From assembly GCA_016209605.1 (NCBI GenBank), contig JACQVS010000031.1, positions 1 to 44,393 on the forward strand: a stretch of 44,393 nt of DNA, written 5' to 3'. Of this stretch, positions 16,795 to 25,500 are shown piece after piece; within the stretch, counting starts at the first letter, position 1; the number at the start of each line of letters is the position of its first letter. Position numbers and translations under genes: made by a program. The notes beneath the pieces are model-generated. The model was not told the DNA's origin. It was given only the letters and a program-made list of their open reading frames with translations, and made no database searches. Source of the DNA: Planctomycetota bacterium. Lineage in GTDB: Bacteria; Planctomycetota; UBA8108; JACQVS01.

Positions 16795-16880
16795 AATGAC
16801 CGTTCTCTCAACTTTGGCGCCAGGGGCGGGAAAGGGAATTAAAAAAATTCCAAGTATTATGCGAATTGTAAGTCCAAAAG

Positions 16881-16943
16881 ATACAACTAATTGAGAAATT
16901 AGAGCCGGTTGTATATTTTGCGAGTTGAAAACAGCTCGCAAAA
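16881..16943. promoter_or_regulatory. nested inverted repeats upstream of the toxin-antitoxin genes (likely operators)
   Basis: Two structures lie side by side. ATACAAC (16881-16887) pairs with GTTGTAT (16908-16914), and inside it CTAATT pairs with AATTAG (16887-16902). Then TTTTGCGAG (16916-16924) pairs exactly with CTCGCAAAA (16935-16943), extended inward to an AAAA loop. They sit 30-90 bases before the antitoxin start in an AT-rich stretch, where RHH antitoxins usually bind their own promoter. Confidence 0.55.
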
Positions 16944-16973
16944 TGTGCAAAAGGCAAGTATATATTAAAGTAT

Positions 16974-17234
16974 ATGAAACAACTTCTAATCGAACTAGAT
17001 GAAGAAACCGCTGCAAGTCTTGAGAAGGTGGCTCCAGGACGATCCCGGCGGCGCTCCGAATTCATCCGGATGGCCATCCGAAAAGCGCTCTGGGAGCTGG
17101 AAGAGCGACTGACCGCGGAAGCCTATGCGCGAAAACCCGATTCCTCCAGCGATGCCTATCTTGATCCGCGGGTCTGGGAGCCGATCTCCAAATCGCGGAA
17201 CAAACTCGAGAAAAAGCGGAGGCAGCACGGGTGA
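16974..17234 (+). CDS. ribbon-helix-helix antitoxin (MazE-like)
   Basis: An 86-residue basic protein. Residues 1-45 ('KQLLIELDEETAASLEKVA', 'RRRSEFIRMAIRKALWELE') have the strand-helix-helix pattern of CopG/MetJ-type DNA-binding domains; the charged tail (~50-86) would wrap the toxin. It binds the operator and neutralises the following toxin, which overlaps it by four bases (GTGA). The upstream DNA is unusually AT-rich against its surroundings, fitting acquisition by transfer. Start: ATG at 16974 with a weak ribosome site. Confidence 0.8.
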   Translation: MKQLLIELDEETAASLEKVAPGRSRRRSEFIRMAIRKALWELEERLTAEAYARKPDSSSDAYLDPRVWEPISKSRNKLEKKRRQHG

Positions 17235-17560
17235 AACAATATGAGATCCGCCAGGCGGAATTGCCGAAACCTATCGGCCGGCGGCCGGTTTTACTGCTTT
17301 CGCGCACCCCGGCGTACCATTATCTGTCGAAAGTGATCGTGGCCGAGATCACCACGAATGTTCGAGCCATCCCCCAGGAGGGCGCTCTCGGAAAACGGGA
17401 GGGTCTTCTCGTGCCTTCCGTCGCCAATCTAGATAATATCCACGTCGTGCCCACCTATTGCCTCGGAACCTTGCTGGGAATCCTCGCCCCGTCACGAGAA
17501 CGCGAGGTGAAGAGAGCCCTGGGATACGCTCTGGGCTGGCCGGAGCTCAAAATTCTCTGA
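17231..17560 (+). CDS. MazF/PemK-family mRNA interferase toxin
   Basis: A 109-residue toxin of the PemK/MazF fold: an SH3-like barrel that cuts RNA. The typical core is 'RRPVLLLSRTPAYHYLSKV', 'IVAEITTNVRAIPQEGAL' and 'GLLVPSVANLDNIHVVPT'. The usual N-terminal 'RGEIWWVDL' is 'YEIRQAELPKPIGRRPV', as in the shorter MazF branch. A GGAGG lies upstream of the GTG start, which overlaps the antitoxin stop, so toxin is made only after antitoxin. Length is normal, and the pair looks intact. Confidence 0.85.
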   Translation: MKQYEIRQAELPKPIGRRPVLLLSRTPAYHYLSKVIVAEITTNVRAIPQEGALGKREGLLVPSVANLDNIHVVPTYCLGTLLGILAPSREREVKRALGYALGWPELKIL

Positions 17561-17614
17561 GAACACGTTGCCGCCATTGAAATTTCGGCGATAATCGGGC
17601 CCAGAGAGGCGACC

Positions 17615-18298
17615 ATGGCCAAATGTCCGAAATGCGCAAGCCGCAAGGGGAAACGATACTGCCCGGGTCTCGAGGCCGAGATCTGCTCGCGCTGCTGCGG
17701 CGAACTTCGGCTGGTGAGCATTCCTTGCCCGCGGGATTGCCCCTACCTCGGCTCCGTGGCCTACCAGCAGCAGCGCCGGCAGGAGAAGGCGGTGGCGCAC
17801 GGCCGCGGCTTCCTCGCGGCCATGCACGAGCGCTTCCGCGACCGCGAGGCGTTTTACTTCGCCTCCCAGCTTCAAGCTGATATCTATCTCTTTTCCAAGG
17901 GATTGGGCTCTCCGGACAACGGCGCGGTGCTGAAGGCCCTCAAGGATCTGAAGGGGTTGATGTCGAAAATTTACGTCCCCGAGGGAGCTCCGCATCCGCT
18001 CGCCCTTTACCTCCTCGACCGCCTCGATCGCAGCGGGCGGTACAAGGCGATGAGCCCCGCCTTTTCCGCGCGCGACCGGCTCAACATCATCGAAGAGCTG
18101 ATCCGCTACGTGACCGTGCTGGGCGATGAAAAGGGCAGCGCTTATCAAGAAGCGGCCTTTGATTTCTACGAGTACACCGACCTGGTGGAAGACTTCCACT
18201 TCACCGAAAAGGACTTCGCCCCGCCCGGCGAGGCGGAAGAGGCTCAGCCCCCCGGCCCCTTCCGGCGCACCGCCAGCGGTTTGATCCTACCGTCTTAG
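17615..18298 (+). CDS. cysteine-cluster (zinc-ribbon-like) protein of unknown function
   Basis: A 227-residue protein. Eight cysteines fall in the first 42 residues: 'CPKCASRKGKRYC', 'EICSRCCGELR', 'IPCPRDCPYLG', arranged as pairs that could hold two zinc ions. The rest (~60-227) is helical and hydrophilic, without transmembrane segments, and ends in an acidic-proline tail. I recall similar uncharacterised proteins with a 'CPxDCPYL' motif from Acidobacteria-type genomes, but know of no function. An AGAGG ribosome site precedes the ATG. Its last 12 bases overlap the convergent symporter gene. Confidence 0.7.
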   Translation: MAKCPKCASRKGKRYCPGLEAEICSRCCGELRLVSIPCPRDCPYLGSVAYQQQRRQEKAVAHGRGFLAAMHERFRDREAFYFASQLQADIYLFSKGLGSPDNGAVLKALKDLKGLMSKIYVPEGAPHPLALYLLDRLDRSGRYKAMSPAFSARDRLNIIEELIRYVTVLGDEKGSAYQEAAFDFYEYTDLVEDFHFTEKDFAPPGEAEEAQPPGPFRRTASGLILPS

Positions 18299-19594
18299 AT
18301 CCGGCGCCGGCTCCAAGGCGAGCGATTTTCCCTCCGACCGGGCCACGTACAGCGCCGCGGTGACGTCTCCCGTGACGTTCAGGGTGGTGCGGCACATGTC
18401 GAGGAGGCGGTCGACGCCCAGAATCAAGGCGATGCTCCCCGGCGGCAGGCCGACGGTCTGGAGGACTCCCATGAGGAGCGGCAGCGAGCCCCCCGGCACC
18501 CCGGCCGCGCCCACGGCGGTGAGGACCGCCATGAGAAGGACGATGAGCTGGCTCTTGAGGCTCAAGTCCGCGCCGAAGACCTGGGCGATGAAGAGCACCG
18601 CCACCCCTTCAAAGAGCGAGGTGCCGTTCATGTTGAGGGTGGAGCCGAGGGGGAGGACGAAGCCGCAGATGGGCCGGGGAACTCCCAGCTCGCGCTCGCA
18701 GACGGCCATGGTGGTGGGGAGGGTGGCGTTTGAGGAGCTGGTCGAGAAGGCGGTGAGGGCGATGGTGCGGATACGCCGGAAGAACTCGAGCGGCCGCAGG
18801 CCGCCGAGAAACCGCACCAGGATCGAGTAGGCTCCAAAAAACTGCAGGGCCAACCCCAGAAGCACCACGCCGACGAAGCTCAAAAGCTTCACCAGGATCC
18901 CGTAGCCGAAGAGCGCCGTGACGCTGAAGATGAGAGCGAAGACGCCGAGGGGGGCGAGCTTCATCACCCAGCCGATGATGACCACGACCGCCTCGCCCAG
19001 CGCCTCGAGCATCGCCAGAAAGGGACGAGCCTTCTCGGCGGGCATCGCTCCCAGCGCCGCCCCGAGAACCAGCGAGAAAAAAATCAAGCCCAGCATGTCT
19101 CCCTGCGCCGCCGCCGCGACCGGGTTGCGGGGGACGATGTTGACGAGCACCTCGACGCCGAACTTCCCCCCCTCGGTCTTCTCGGCCATCTGCCTGGCTT
19201 GCTCGCCGAAGCTCTTCATCAATTCCTCGCGCGTCGCCTCGGAGAGGCCCTCGCCGGGCCGCAGCCAGTTCACGAGAAAGAGTCCGATGGCGGCCGCGAG
19301 CGCGGTGGTGAAGAGGAAGTAAAGCAAGGTCTTGAGGCCGATTCGCCCGAGCTTGCGGAGATCGCCGAGCCCGGCGACGCCGATGGTGAGCGAAGCGAAG
19401 ACCAGGGGGACGACGACCATGATGAGGGAGCGCAGCCAGATCTGGCCGGCGGGCTTCGAGATGGTGTCGACCGTCCAGGCGAGGATTTCCGAACCGCTCC
19501 AGAGCCGGTTGGCGGTGAGGCCGGCCGCGGCGCCCAGGATCAGGCCGGCGAGGATCAGGATCGGAAGTTTCTTGTTGGTGATTGGTTCGGGCAT
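18287..19594 (-). CDS. dicarboxylate/amino-acid:cation symporter (DAACS, GltP/DctA-like)
   Basis: A 435-residue inner-membrane transporter importing glutamate/aspartate or C4-dicarboxylates with Na+ or H+. The serine-rich re-entrant loop is 'AFSTSSSNATLPTTMAVCE', the substrate/cation motif is 'GSTLNMNGTSLFEGVAVLF' and the last loop 'VDRLLDMCRTTLNVTGDV', all in the family order. The start at 19594 has AAAGGAG just ahead; a further upstream in-frame start at 19636 would add a polar leader. It diverges from cstA, so both may share control. Confidence 0.92.
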   Translation of the reverse strand: MPEPITNKKLPILILAGLILGAAAGLTANRLWSGSEILAWTVDTISKPAGQIWLRSLIMVVVPLVFASLTIGVAGLGDLRKLGRIGLKTLLYFLFTTALAAAIGLFLVNWLRPGEGLSEATREELMKSFGEQARQMAEKTEGGKFGVEVLVNIVPRNPVAAAAQGDMLGLIFFSLVLGAALGAMPAEKARPFLAMLEALGEAVVVIIGWVMKLAPLGVFALIFSVTALFGYGILVKLLSFVGVVLLGLALQFFGAYSILVRFLGGLRPLEFFRRIRTIALTAFSTSSSNATLPTTMAVCERELGVPRPICGFVLPLGSTLNMNGTSLFEGVAVLFIAQVFGADLSLKSQLIVLLMAVLTAVGAAGVPGGSLPLLMGVLQTVGLPPGSIALILGVDRLLDMCRTTLNVTGDVTAALYVARSEGKSLALEPAPDLRR

Positions 19595-19653
19595 CCGGCT
19601 CCTTTGGGAATCCAATGCTGTTGGCGATATGGCCAAGTTGTGTTATTTTTAAA

Positions 19654-19668
19654 CCACATTTGATGTGG
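19654..19668. promoter_or_regulatory. palindrome between the symporter and cstA
   Basis: CCACAT-TTG-ATGTGG is a perfect 6-bp inverted repeat in the 120-bp divergent gap, ~46 bases before the cstA ATG, in AT-rich DNA. Its size and place fit a dimeric regulator site. No regulator is named. Confidence 0.4.
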
Positions 19669-19714
19669 AAATTAAAACAGTTTTTCTATGGAAACATTGA
19701 GGATCTGAACATTC

Positions 19715-21799
19715 ATGACGGCCCTCCCCATCCTCCTCCTCGCCCTCTGCATCCTGGCGCTGGGCTACCGCTTTTACAGCGCCTTCATCGCCGCCCGGGT
19801 CCTGGCGCTCGATGACGCGCGCGTCACCCCGGCGCATCTGTACAACGACCATCAGAACTTCCATCCCACCAACAAGTGGGTGCTCTTCGGCCATCACTTC
19901 GCCGCCATCTCCGGCGCCGGGCCGCTGGTGGGGCCGGTGCTGGCCTGCCAGTTCGGCTACTTTCCCGGGCTGGCCTGGCTCCTCTGCGGGGTGGTGCTGG
20001 GCGGGGCGGTGCAGGACTTCACGGTCCTCGTCGCCAGCATGCGCCGGGGCGGCCGGTCGCTCGCCGAGATCGCCCGCGATGAGATCGGGCCGGTGGCCGG
20101 GATCGCCGGCGCCTTCGCCATCCTCTTCATCATCGTGAACGCCCTCTCGGGCCTGGGCCTGGTGGTGGTGAAGGCGCTGGGAGGCGAGGATCACGCCTAC
20201 CCGGCGGGTGCGGTCATCGTCCAGGAAGCGGGCGCGCGCGGGCCGATCGAGCTGGCGTCGTCAAACGGCGCCGAGAAGATTTACCGGGTCCCCGGCCCTT
20301 CGCGCCTCCACTATCCTGGACTGAAGAAACCGATCGACACCAGCGAGAACGTCTTCGTGGCGGTGCCGGCGGCGGCCAGCGCCGATCCTCAGGCAGGCGC
20401 CTTCCAATTGCCCACCGGCTCCGTCCGCCGCATCGAGGGCAGCTCGTGGGGGACCTTCACCATCGCCTGCACCATTCCCATCGCCTTCTTCGTCGGCCTG
20501 TGGATGTACGTCATCCGCAAGGGGCGGGTGGTGGAGGCCTCGATCATCGGCGGCATCGCCGTGCTGCTCTGCACCTGGGCGGGCAAGTACATCCGCGATC
20601 TTCCAGCGCTGCACTCCCTTTTTTCCATGAGCCGCGAAAACGTGACCATCGCCATCGCCATCTACGGCTTCGCCGCCTCCGTCCTTCCGGTATGGCTGCT
20701 CCTCTGCCCGCGCGACTACCTCTCGAGCTTCCTCAAGATCGGCACCGTGGTGGTGCTGGTGGCGGGCATCATGGCGGCCAATCCCGAGCTGAAGATGCCG
20801 GCGGTGACGGAGTTCTGCCACGGCGGCGGCCCCATCGTCCCGGGCCAGGTCTTCCCCTTCGTCTTCATCACCATCATGTGCGGCGCCATTTCCGGCTTCC
20901 ACTCCCTGGTGTCATCGGGGACGACGCCGAAAATGATCGACAAGGAGTCCCACGCGCGCCTCATCGGCTACGGGTCCATGCTCATCGAGGGGCTCGTCGG
21001 CGTGCTCGCCCTCGTCGCCGCCGCTTGCCTCAATCCCGAGGACTACTTCAAGATCAACATCGATCTGGCTCAACAGCCCGCCTGGGAGGATAAATTTGCG
21101 GCCTTGAGCACCGGCCCGAGCGAGCTCCAGCACTTGGAAGAAGCCACCCAGGAGCAGCTCCGCGGCCGCACCGGCGGCGCGGTGTCCCTGGCGGTAGGGG
21201 TGACGAAAATCTTCTCCTGCTTCCCAGGCTTCGTGCACTTCCGCGACGTATTCTATCACTTCTGCATCATGTTCGAGGCGCTCTTCATTCTCACCACCGT
21301 CGACACCGGGACGCGCATCGCCCGCTTCCTGGTGCAGGAGCTGGGCGGCAAGGTCTGGCCGCGGTTCGGGCGGCCGGCGTGGGTGCCGGGGGCGGTGTTT
21401 TCGTCGGCGCTCGTGGTCCTCGGCTGGGGCTACTTCATCTGGACCGGCAGCATCGACACCATCTGGCCGATGTTCGGCATTGCCAACCAACTCCTCGCGG
21501 TGGTGGCCCTGTGCGTGGTCACTGCCGTGCTCATCAACACGGGCCGGGCCCGCTTCGCCTGGATCTCCTTCCTGCCGCTCCTCTTCGTCCTGACCACGAC
21601 GAGCACCGCCGGCGTGCAGCTCATCCAGCGCTTCTGGAAGAACGCCCACGCGCCGAGCGCGGCGCCGGCGGCGGTCTTCAAGTGGAACCTCAACCTGGCC
21701 CTCACCGCCATCATGCTGGCGCTGGTGGCCTTGATCGTTGCCACCTCAGCGCGCCGCTGGTGGAAGGGGCTATCCGGACGGAAAGGGAGCGCCGCTTAA
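19715..21799 (+). CDS. cstA: carbon starvation protein CstA (peptide/pyruvate transporter family)
   Basis: A 694-residue multi-spanning membrane protein. The family signature is clear from the N terminus: 'RVTPAHLYNDHQNFHPTN', 'LFGHHFAAISGAGPLVGP', 'GAVQDFTVLVASMRRGGRS', and later 'MCGAISGFHSLVSSGTTPK' and 'DTGTRIARFLVQE'. The E. coli members take up peptides or pyruvate under carbon limitation. A GAGGA lies ~10 bases before the ATG. A soluble loop of ~70 residues (about 160-235) is longer than the core. Its TAA and that of the minus-strand nucleotidyltransferase are read from the same TTAA. Confidence 0.93.
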   Translation: MTALPILLLALCILALGYRFYSAFIAARVLALDDARVTPAHLYNDHQNFHPTNKWVLFGHHFAAISGAGPLVGPVLACQFGYFPGLAWLLCGVVLGGAVQDFTVLVASMRRGGRSLAEIARDEIGPVAGIAGAFAILFIIVNALSGLGLVVVKALGGEDHAYPAGAVIVQEAGARGPIELASSNGAEKIYRVPGPSRLHYPGLKKPIDTSENVFVAVPAAASADPQAGAFQLPTGSVRRIEGSSWGTFTIACTIPIAFFVGLWMYVIRKGRVVEASIIGGIAVLLCTWAGKYIRDLPALHSLFSMSRENVTIAIAIYGFAASVLPVWLLLCPRDYLSSFLKIGTVVVLVAGIMAANPELKMPAVTEFCHGGGPIVPGQVFPFVFITIMCGAISGFHSLVSSGTTPKMIDKESHARLIGYGSMLIEGLVGVLALVAAACLNPEDYFKINIDLAQQPAWEDKFAALSTGPSELQHLEEATQEQLRGRTGGAVSLAVGVTKIFSCFPGFVHFRDVFYHFCIMFEALFILTTVDTGTRIARFLVQELGGKVWPRFGRPAWVPGAVFSSALVVLGWGYFIWTGSIDTIWPMFGIANQLLAVVALCVVTAVLINTGRARFAWISFLPLLFVLTTTSTAGVQLIQRFWKNAHAPSAAPAAVFKWNLNLALTAIMLALVALIVATSARRWWKGLSGRKGSAA

Positions 21800-22266
21800 C
21801 GGCGCTTCTGGATCCAGTACTCTCGAAAGGACCTGAGGCGAGGGAGCGATTCTCGATCTTTCTGCCGGCGGGTGGCGGCCTTGCTGGCGATGATGTCATC
21901 GATATGGCAAACCGGAAAGCCTTCGATTTCCACGCGCCGTTTCCAGGCATCTTCAAAGCGCTCGATGCCGTCCGGGGCGAAAACCAGATCGAGATCGAAG
22001 GGGCCGTTTCGCAACTGAACGAAATCCTTGCCGCGCTCGATCTCGCCGGCTTCGCGGTCGTTCAGTGAAAAACCCAAGCCGCGCAAGGCCATTACCAGGG
22101 CTTGGCAATTGGCGGGATCCCGCTCCACAAACAGATCGGCGTCCTGGGTGGTGTCCGGAAATCCGAGGATGATGGCGCCGGACTTGCCGATGAAAAGGTA
22201 CCGGATCCCATGGTGCTTGAAAGCGTCGCGGATCTCCTCGGCTTGCCGGTACTCAAACGCGCCCAT
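21796..22266 (-). CDS. small nucleotidyltransferase-fold protein (DUF6036-like)
   Basis: A 156-residue protein with 'YLFIGKSGAIILGFPDTTQ' followed by 'DADLFVERDP': the glycine-rich turn and paired acids of the minimal nucleotidyltransferase fold, like the sugar/tRNA/toxin-modifying members of toxin-antitoxin systems. The third acid is probably in 'GPFDLDLVFAPDG'. It overlaps its upstream partner by 14 bases and ends on the cstA stop. Likely one half of a two-gene accessory module (inference). Confidence 0.6.
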   Translation of the reverse strand: MGAFEYRQAEEIRDAFKHHGIRYLFIGKSGAIILGFPDTTQDADLFVERDPANCQALVMALRGLGFSLNDREAGEIERGKDFVQLRNGPFDLDLVFAPDGIERFEDAWKRRVEIEGFPVCHIDDIIASKAATRRQKDRESLPRLRSFREYWIQKRR

Positions 22267-22507
22267 ACCCTAACCAATCCGGTAAATTTTCCTCGCACCA
22301 GCGCCGGTAATCTTCCATGGTCTCAAAAGCCCGGAAGGAGGCGTCATCCAGCACCGGCTTGTAGGTGTGGATGAAGGCGTAGCGAAACCGCGTTTTGAGC
22401 GGACGGCGGGCCGCGGCCTCGAACTCTTCCAACCACTCAGCGGGGATCTCCGCGAAGGGATCTTCAACGGCGGTGGGTTTTACCCGGGCTTCCGTCTTTT
22501 TGGCCAT
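22253..22507 (-). CDS. small hypothetical protein paired with the nucleotidyltransferase
   Basis: An 84-residue hydrophilic protein with 'PFAEIPAEWLEEFEAAARR' and 'TMEDYRRWCEENLPDWLGY', mostly helical with no signal or membrane segment. I do not recognise the family. It starts at an ATG with a GAG-containing site and runs 14 bases into the nucleotidyltransferase gene, so the two are translated together; this size and order fits an antitoxin or adaptor for the second gene. Confidence 0.55.
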   Translation of the reverse strand: MAKKTEARVKPTAVEDPFAEIPAEWLEEFEAAARRPLKTRFRYAFIHTYKPVLDDASFRAFETMEDYRRWCEENLPDWLGYGRV

Positions 22508-22550
22508 GTTCTCAATTTTAAATCACTGCGCCTCTTCTTACAAAACCATA

Positions 22551-25500
22551 TCATCGGGTGTCGAAGGGCAGGCGCCGGATCCACTGCAGGTTGACGGTGA
22601 CCGCGCCGTAGTGGTCCTCCACCGTGCCCTCGGCGACGTAGGGGCCGAGGCTCTGGAGGGCGCTCCCATGGCGCTCGAAGACCTCGGGGAAGAGCGTCCC
22701 CTCGATGACCCCGCTCTCATCCTCCAGGGTCACGAACTCCATCATCCTCCCGGAGCGGGTGCGCGCCCGGCGGCAGGCCGCCAGCAGGCCGGCGACGCGC
22801 ACGCGCCGGCCGCGCTGTCCGGGGCGCGCGGCCGGCGAGCCGGCCGCGCCGCCGGCGGGTTTGCCGGGGGCGGCGCCGGTGATGGCAGCGGCGGGCACGC
22901 GCCCCTTGAGCTCAGGCCGATCGGCCAGCAGGGCGAGGGGGTGGGCGGTGAGGGCCAGCTCGAGATGCCGCAATTCGTGAATCACTTTCTGGAGGGGGGT
23001 GTAGTCTGGGAGCGGCGGGTACTCGAGGCGGCAGTCCTCGGGCGCGAGGAGGCCCAGGTCGCCGCGGCCGCGCTCGCCGTCGTAGGTGCTCTCCAGCTCC
23101 CAGAGGAGCTGCGGGCGATTCAAGCCGGTGAAGTCGATGGCGCCGGCGAGGATGAGCGCCTCGAGCTCGCGGCGTGGAATCTGGGCGCGGCGCAGGAGGT
23201 CGTTGAGCGAGCGGAAGGGCCGGCCGGCGAGGATGGCCTCGATCGATATGTGGGACAGCCCCTTCACCTGGAGGAGGCCGAGGCGGATGGCCTTGCGGGC
23301 GGCGCCCGGTGCCTCCTCCAGGATATGCCTCCCTTCCGAGCGGTTGGCGCACGGCGGCAGGATGGCCACGCCCATGCGCCTCGCCTCCTCGGCGATGGTG
23401 CGCAAGCTGTACATACCGGCGTGGTGGTTGAGGAGGGCGCACGCGAACTCGGCGGGGCAGTGGGCCTTGAGGTAAGCCGACTGGTAGGCGAGCAGGCCGT
23501 AGCCGGAGGCGTGGGCCTTGTTGAAGCAGTACCGGGAGAACTGCAGGAGGCCCCGCCAGGCCGCGGCGGCGACGTCGGGCTCGATGCCGTTCCGGATGGC
23601 GGCGCTGGCGAAGCGGTTCTCGAGATCGCGCCGTTCCTCGTCAGAGCGGCACTTCTTCAAGGCCGAGCGCATCGAGTCCCCCTCGGCGAGCGGCCAGCCG
23701 GTGAGCGCGGCGATGACCCGCATGACGTCCTCCTCGTAGAGGATGACGCCGTGGTTCTCCTCGAGCACCGGCCGCAGCGCGGGATGCAGGAACTCGGCGG
23801 GCTCGGCGCCGTTGACCCGGAGGATGAAGCGCTCCTTCATGCCCCCCTCCGCCGGGCCGGGGCGGATGATGGCGACGGCGGCGATGCAGTCGCGGATCGA
23901 CCGCACCTTGAGCTGCCGCAAGAGGCTGCGCATGGCCGGGCTCTCGATCTGGAAGCAGCCTACGGTGCGGCCCGAGCAGAGCAGCTCGACCGCCGCCGGG
24001 TCGCGGTCGGGGATGGACTCGAGGTCGAGGCCGGCGCGCTCGATGGTCTCCTGGATCTCCGTGAGGCAGCGGTTCCCCAGCAGGTCGATCTTCACCAGCC
24101 CCACGTCCTCGATCGAATACATGTCGTACTGGGTGACGACGAGGCCTTTCGCGGCGTACTCGAGCGGCACGTAGCCGTCGAGCGGCCGGTCGCCGATGAC
24201 GATGCCGCCGGGGTGGATGGAGAGGTGATGGGGGAGGCCGATCAAGCGCTCGGCAAGGGGCACGGCGCTGCGGTAAGGCTCCTCGGCGAGGGGGATGTCC
24301 CGGCCGAGCGGGGAGCTCCGGATCGCATCGCGAAGAGGGCCGGAGGACCCGCCGGTTTTTTCGACGGGCGCGCCAGACCGGCTCTCGAAATGATGCGGAA
24401 TCCGCTTCGAGCAGCGGTCCACCGCTTCCGGCGGCAGCCCGAAGGCCTTGAGTGCCTCCCGGAAGGCCGAGCGCGGCTGGAAGGTGACGTGGGAGGAGAT
24501 CATCGCCACCCGGTCGGCGCCGTAGCTCTTGTAGACGTCGGCGATCACCTCGTCGCGGCGGATCCAGCAGAGGTCGATGTCGATGTCCGGCAGGTCGGCC
24601 CGGCCCGGATGGAGGAAGCGCTCGAAGTAGAGCCCGTAGGCGAGCGGGTCGACGTTGGTGACGCCGAGCGCGTAAGCCACCATGGAGCTGGCGCCGGACC
24701 CCCGCCCGACGGTGGCGATGCCGCGCTCGCGAGCACGCCGGACGAGGTCGCCGACGACGAGGAAGTACTCGGTGAAGCCGAGCCGGTCGATCATCGAAAG
24801 CTCCGTGGTCAAGCGCTCGAGGGCCGCGGGAGTGAGGGGGCCGCTCCGGCGGCGCAGCCCTTCAAAGGCGAGGCGCGACAGCGCCGAAAAGGGGGACTCG
24901 CCGCCGTTCGGCTGCGAGGCGCCGAGCGCCGGCACCTTGGGGAAGATCGGCTTCCCCCTGGAGAGATCGAGGTCGCAAAGCTCGGCGAGGCGATGAGCCT
25001 CCCGGACCGCCTCGGGGACATCGCCAAAGCGCCGCTCGAACTCGCGCGGGCCGGGGAAGAAACGGCCGGGAGAGAAAGCCGCGGCGAGGCCACCGGCGCC
25101 GTCGGCATTTCCTCTGGCGGCGACGCGGCTCACCACGGTGTTTTCGCGGATGGCCGCTTGCAAGCGGTGCAAGGGATGGTCGGTGGGGTCCAGGAAGACG
25201 ATGTGTGGATCGGCGGCGAGGGGGATTTCCCAGCGCTTCGCCGCCTCGAGGAGCGCGCGCTCGCGGGTCTCGGGGCTCACCCCCTCGCCGGGGCGGACGA
25301 GGAGGAGGCGGAGCGCGCCGGGATCGAGGGCGCAGGAATCGCCCGGCCGGCGCGAGGCCTCGACCAGGGGCTCCAGGGTTTCCGGCCGCTCCGAGAGGAC
25401 GAGGAGCCCCTCGCCGTGGCGGCAAAGCGCTTCCGTGAGGTCGAACCGCTCCGGCTCGAGCTGCCGGTGGGTGATGAGCCGGCAGAGGTTTTCGTAGCCC

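Noticed and set aside
16972..16980. Reading the AT-rich stretch before the antitoxin as a replication origin
   Set aside because: It is only ~120 bp, without DnaA-box clusters or replication genes, and operator palindromes for the toxin-antitoxin pair explain it.
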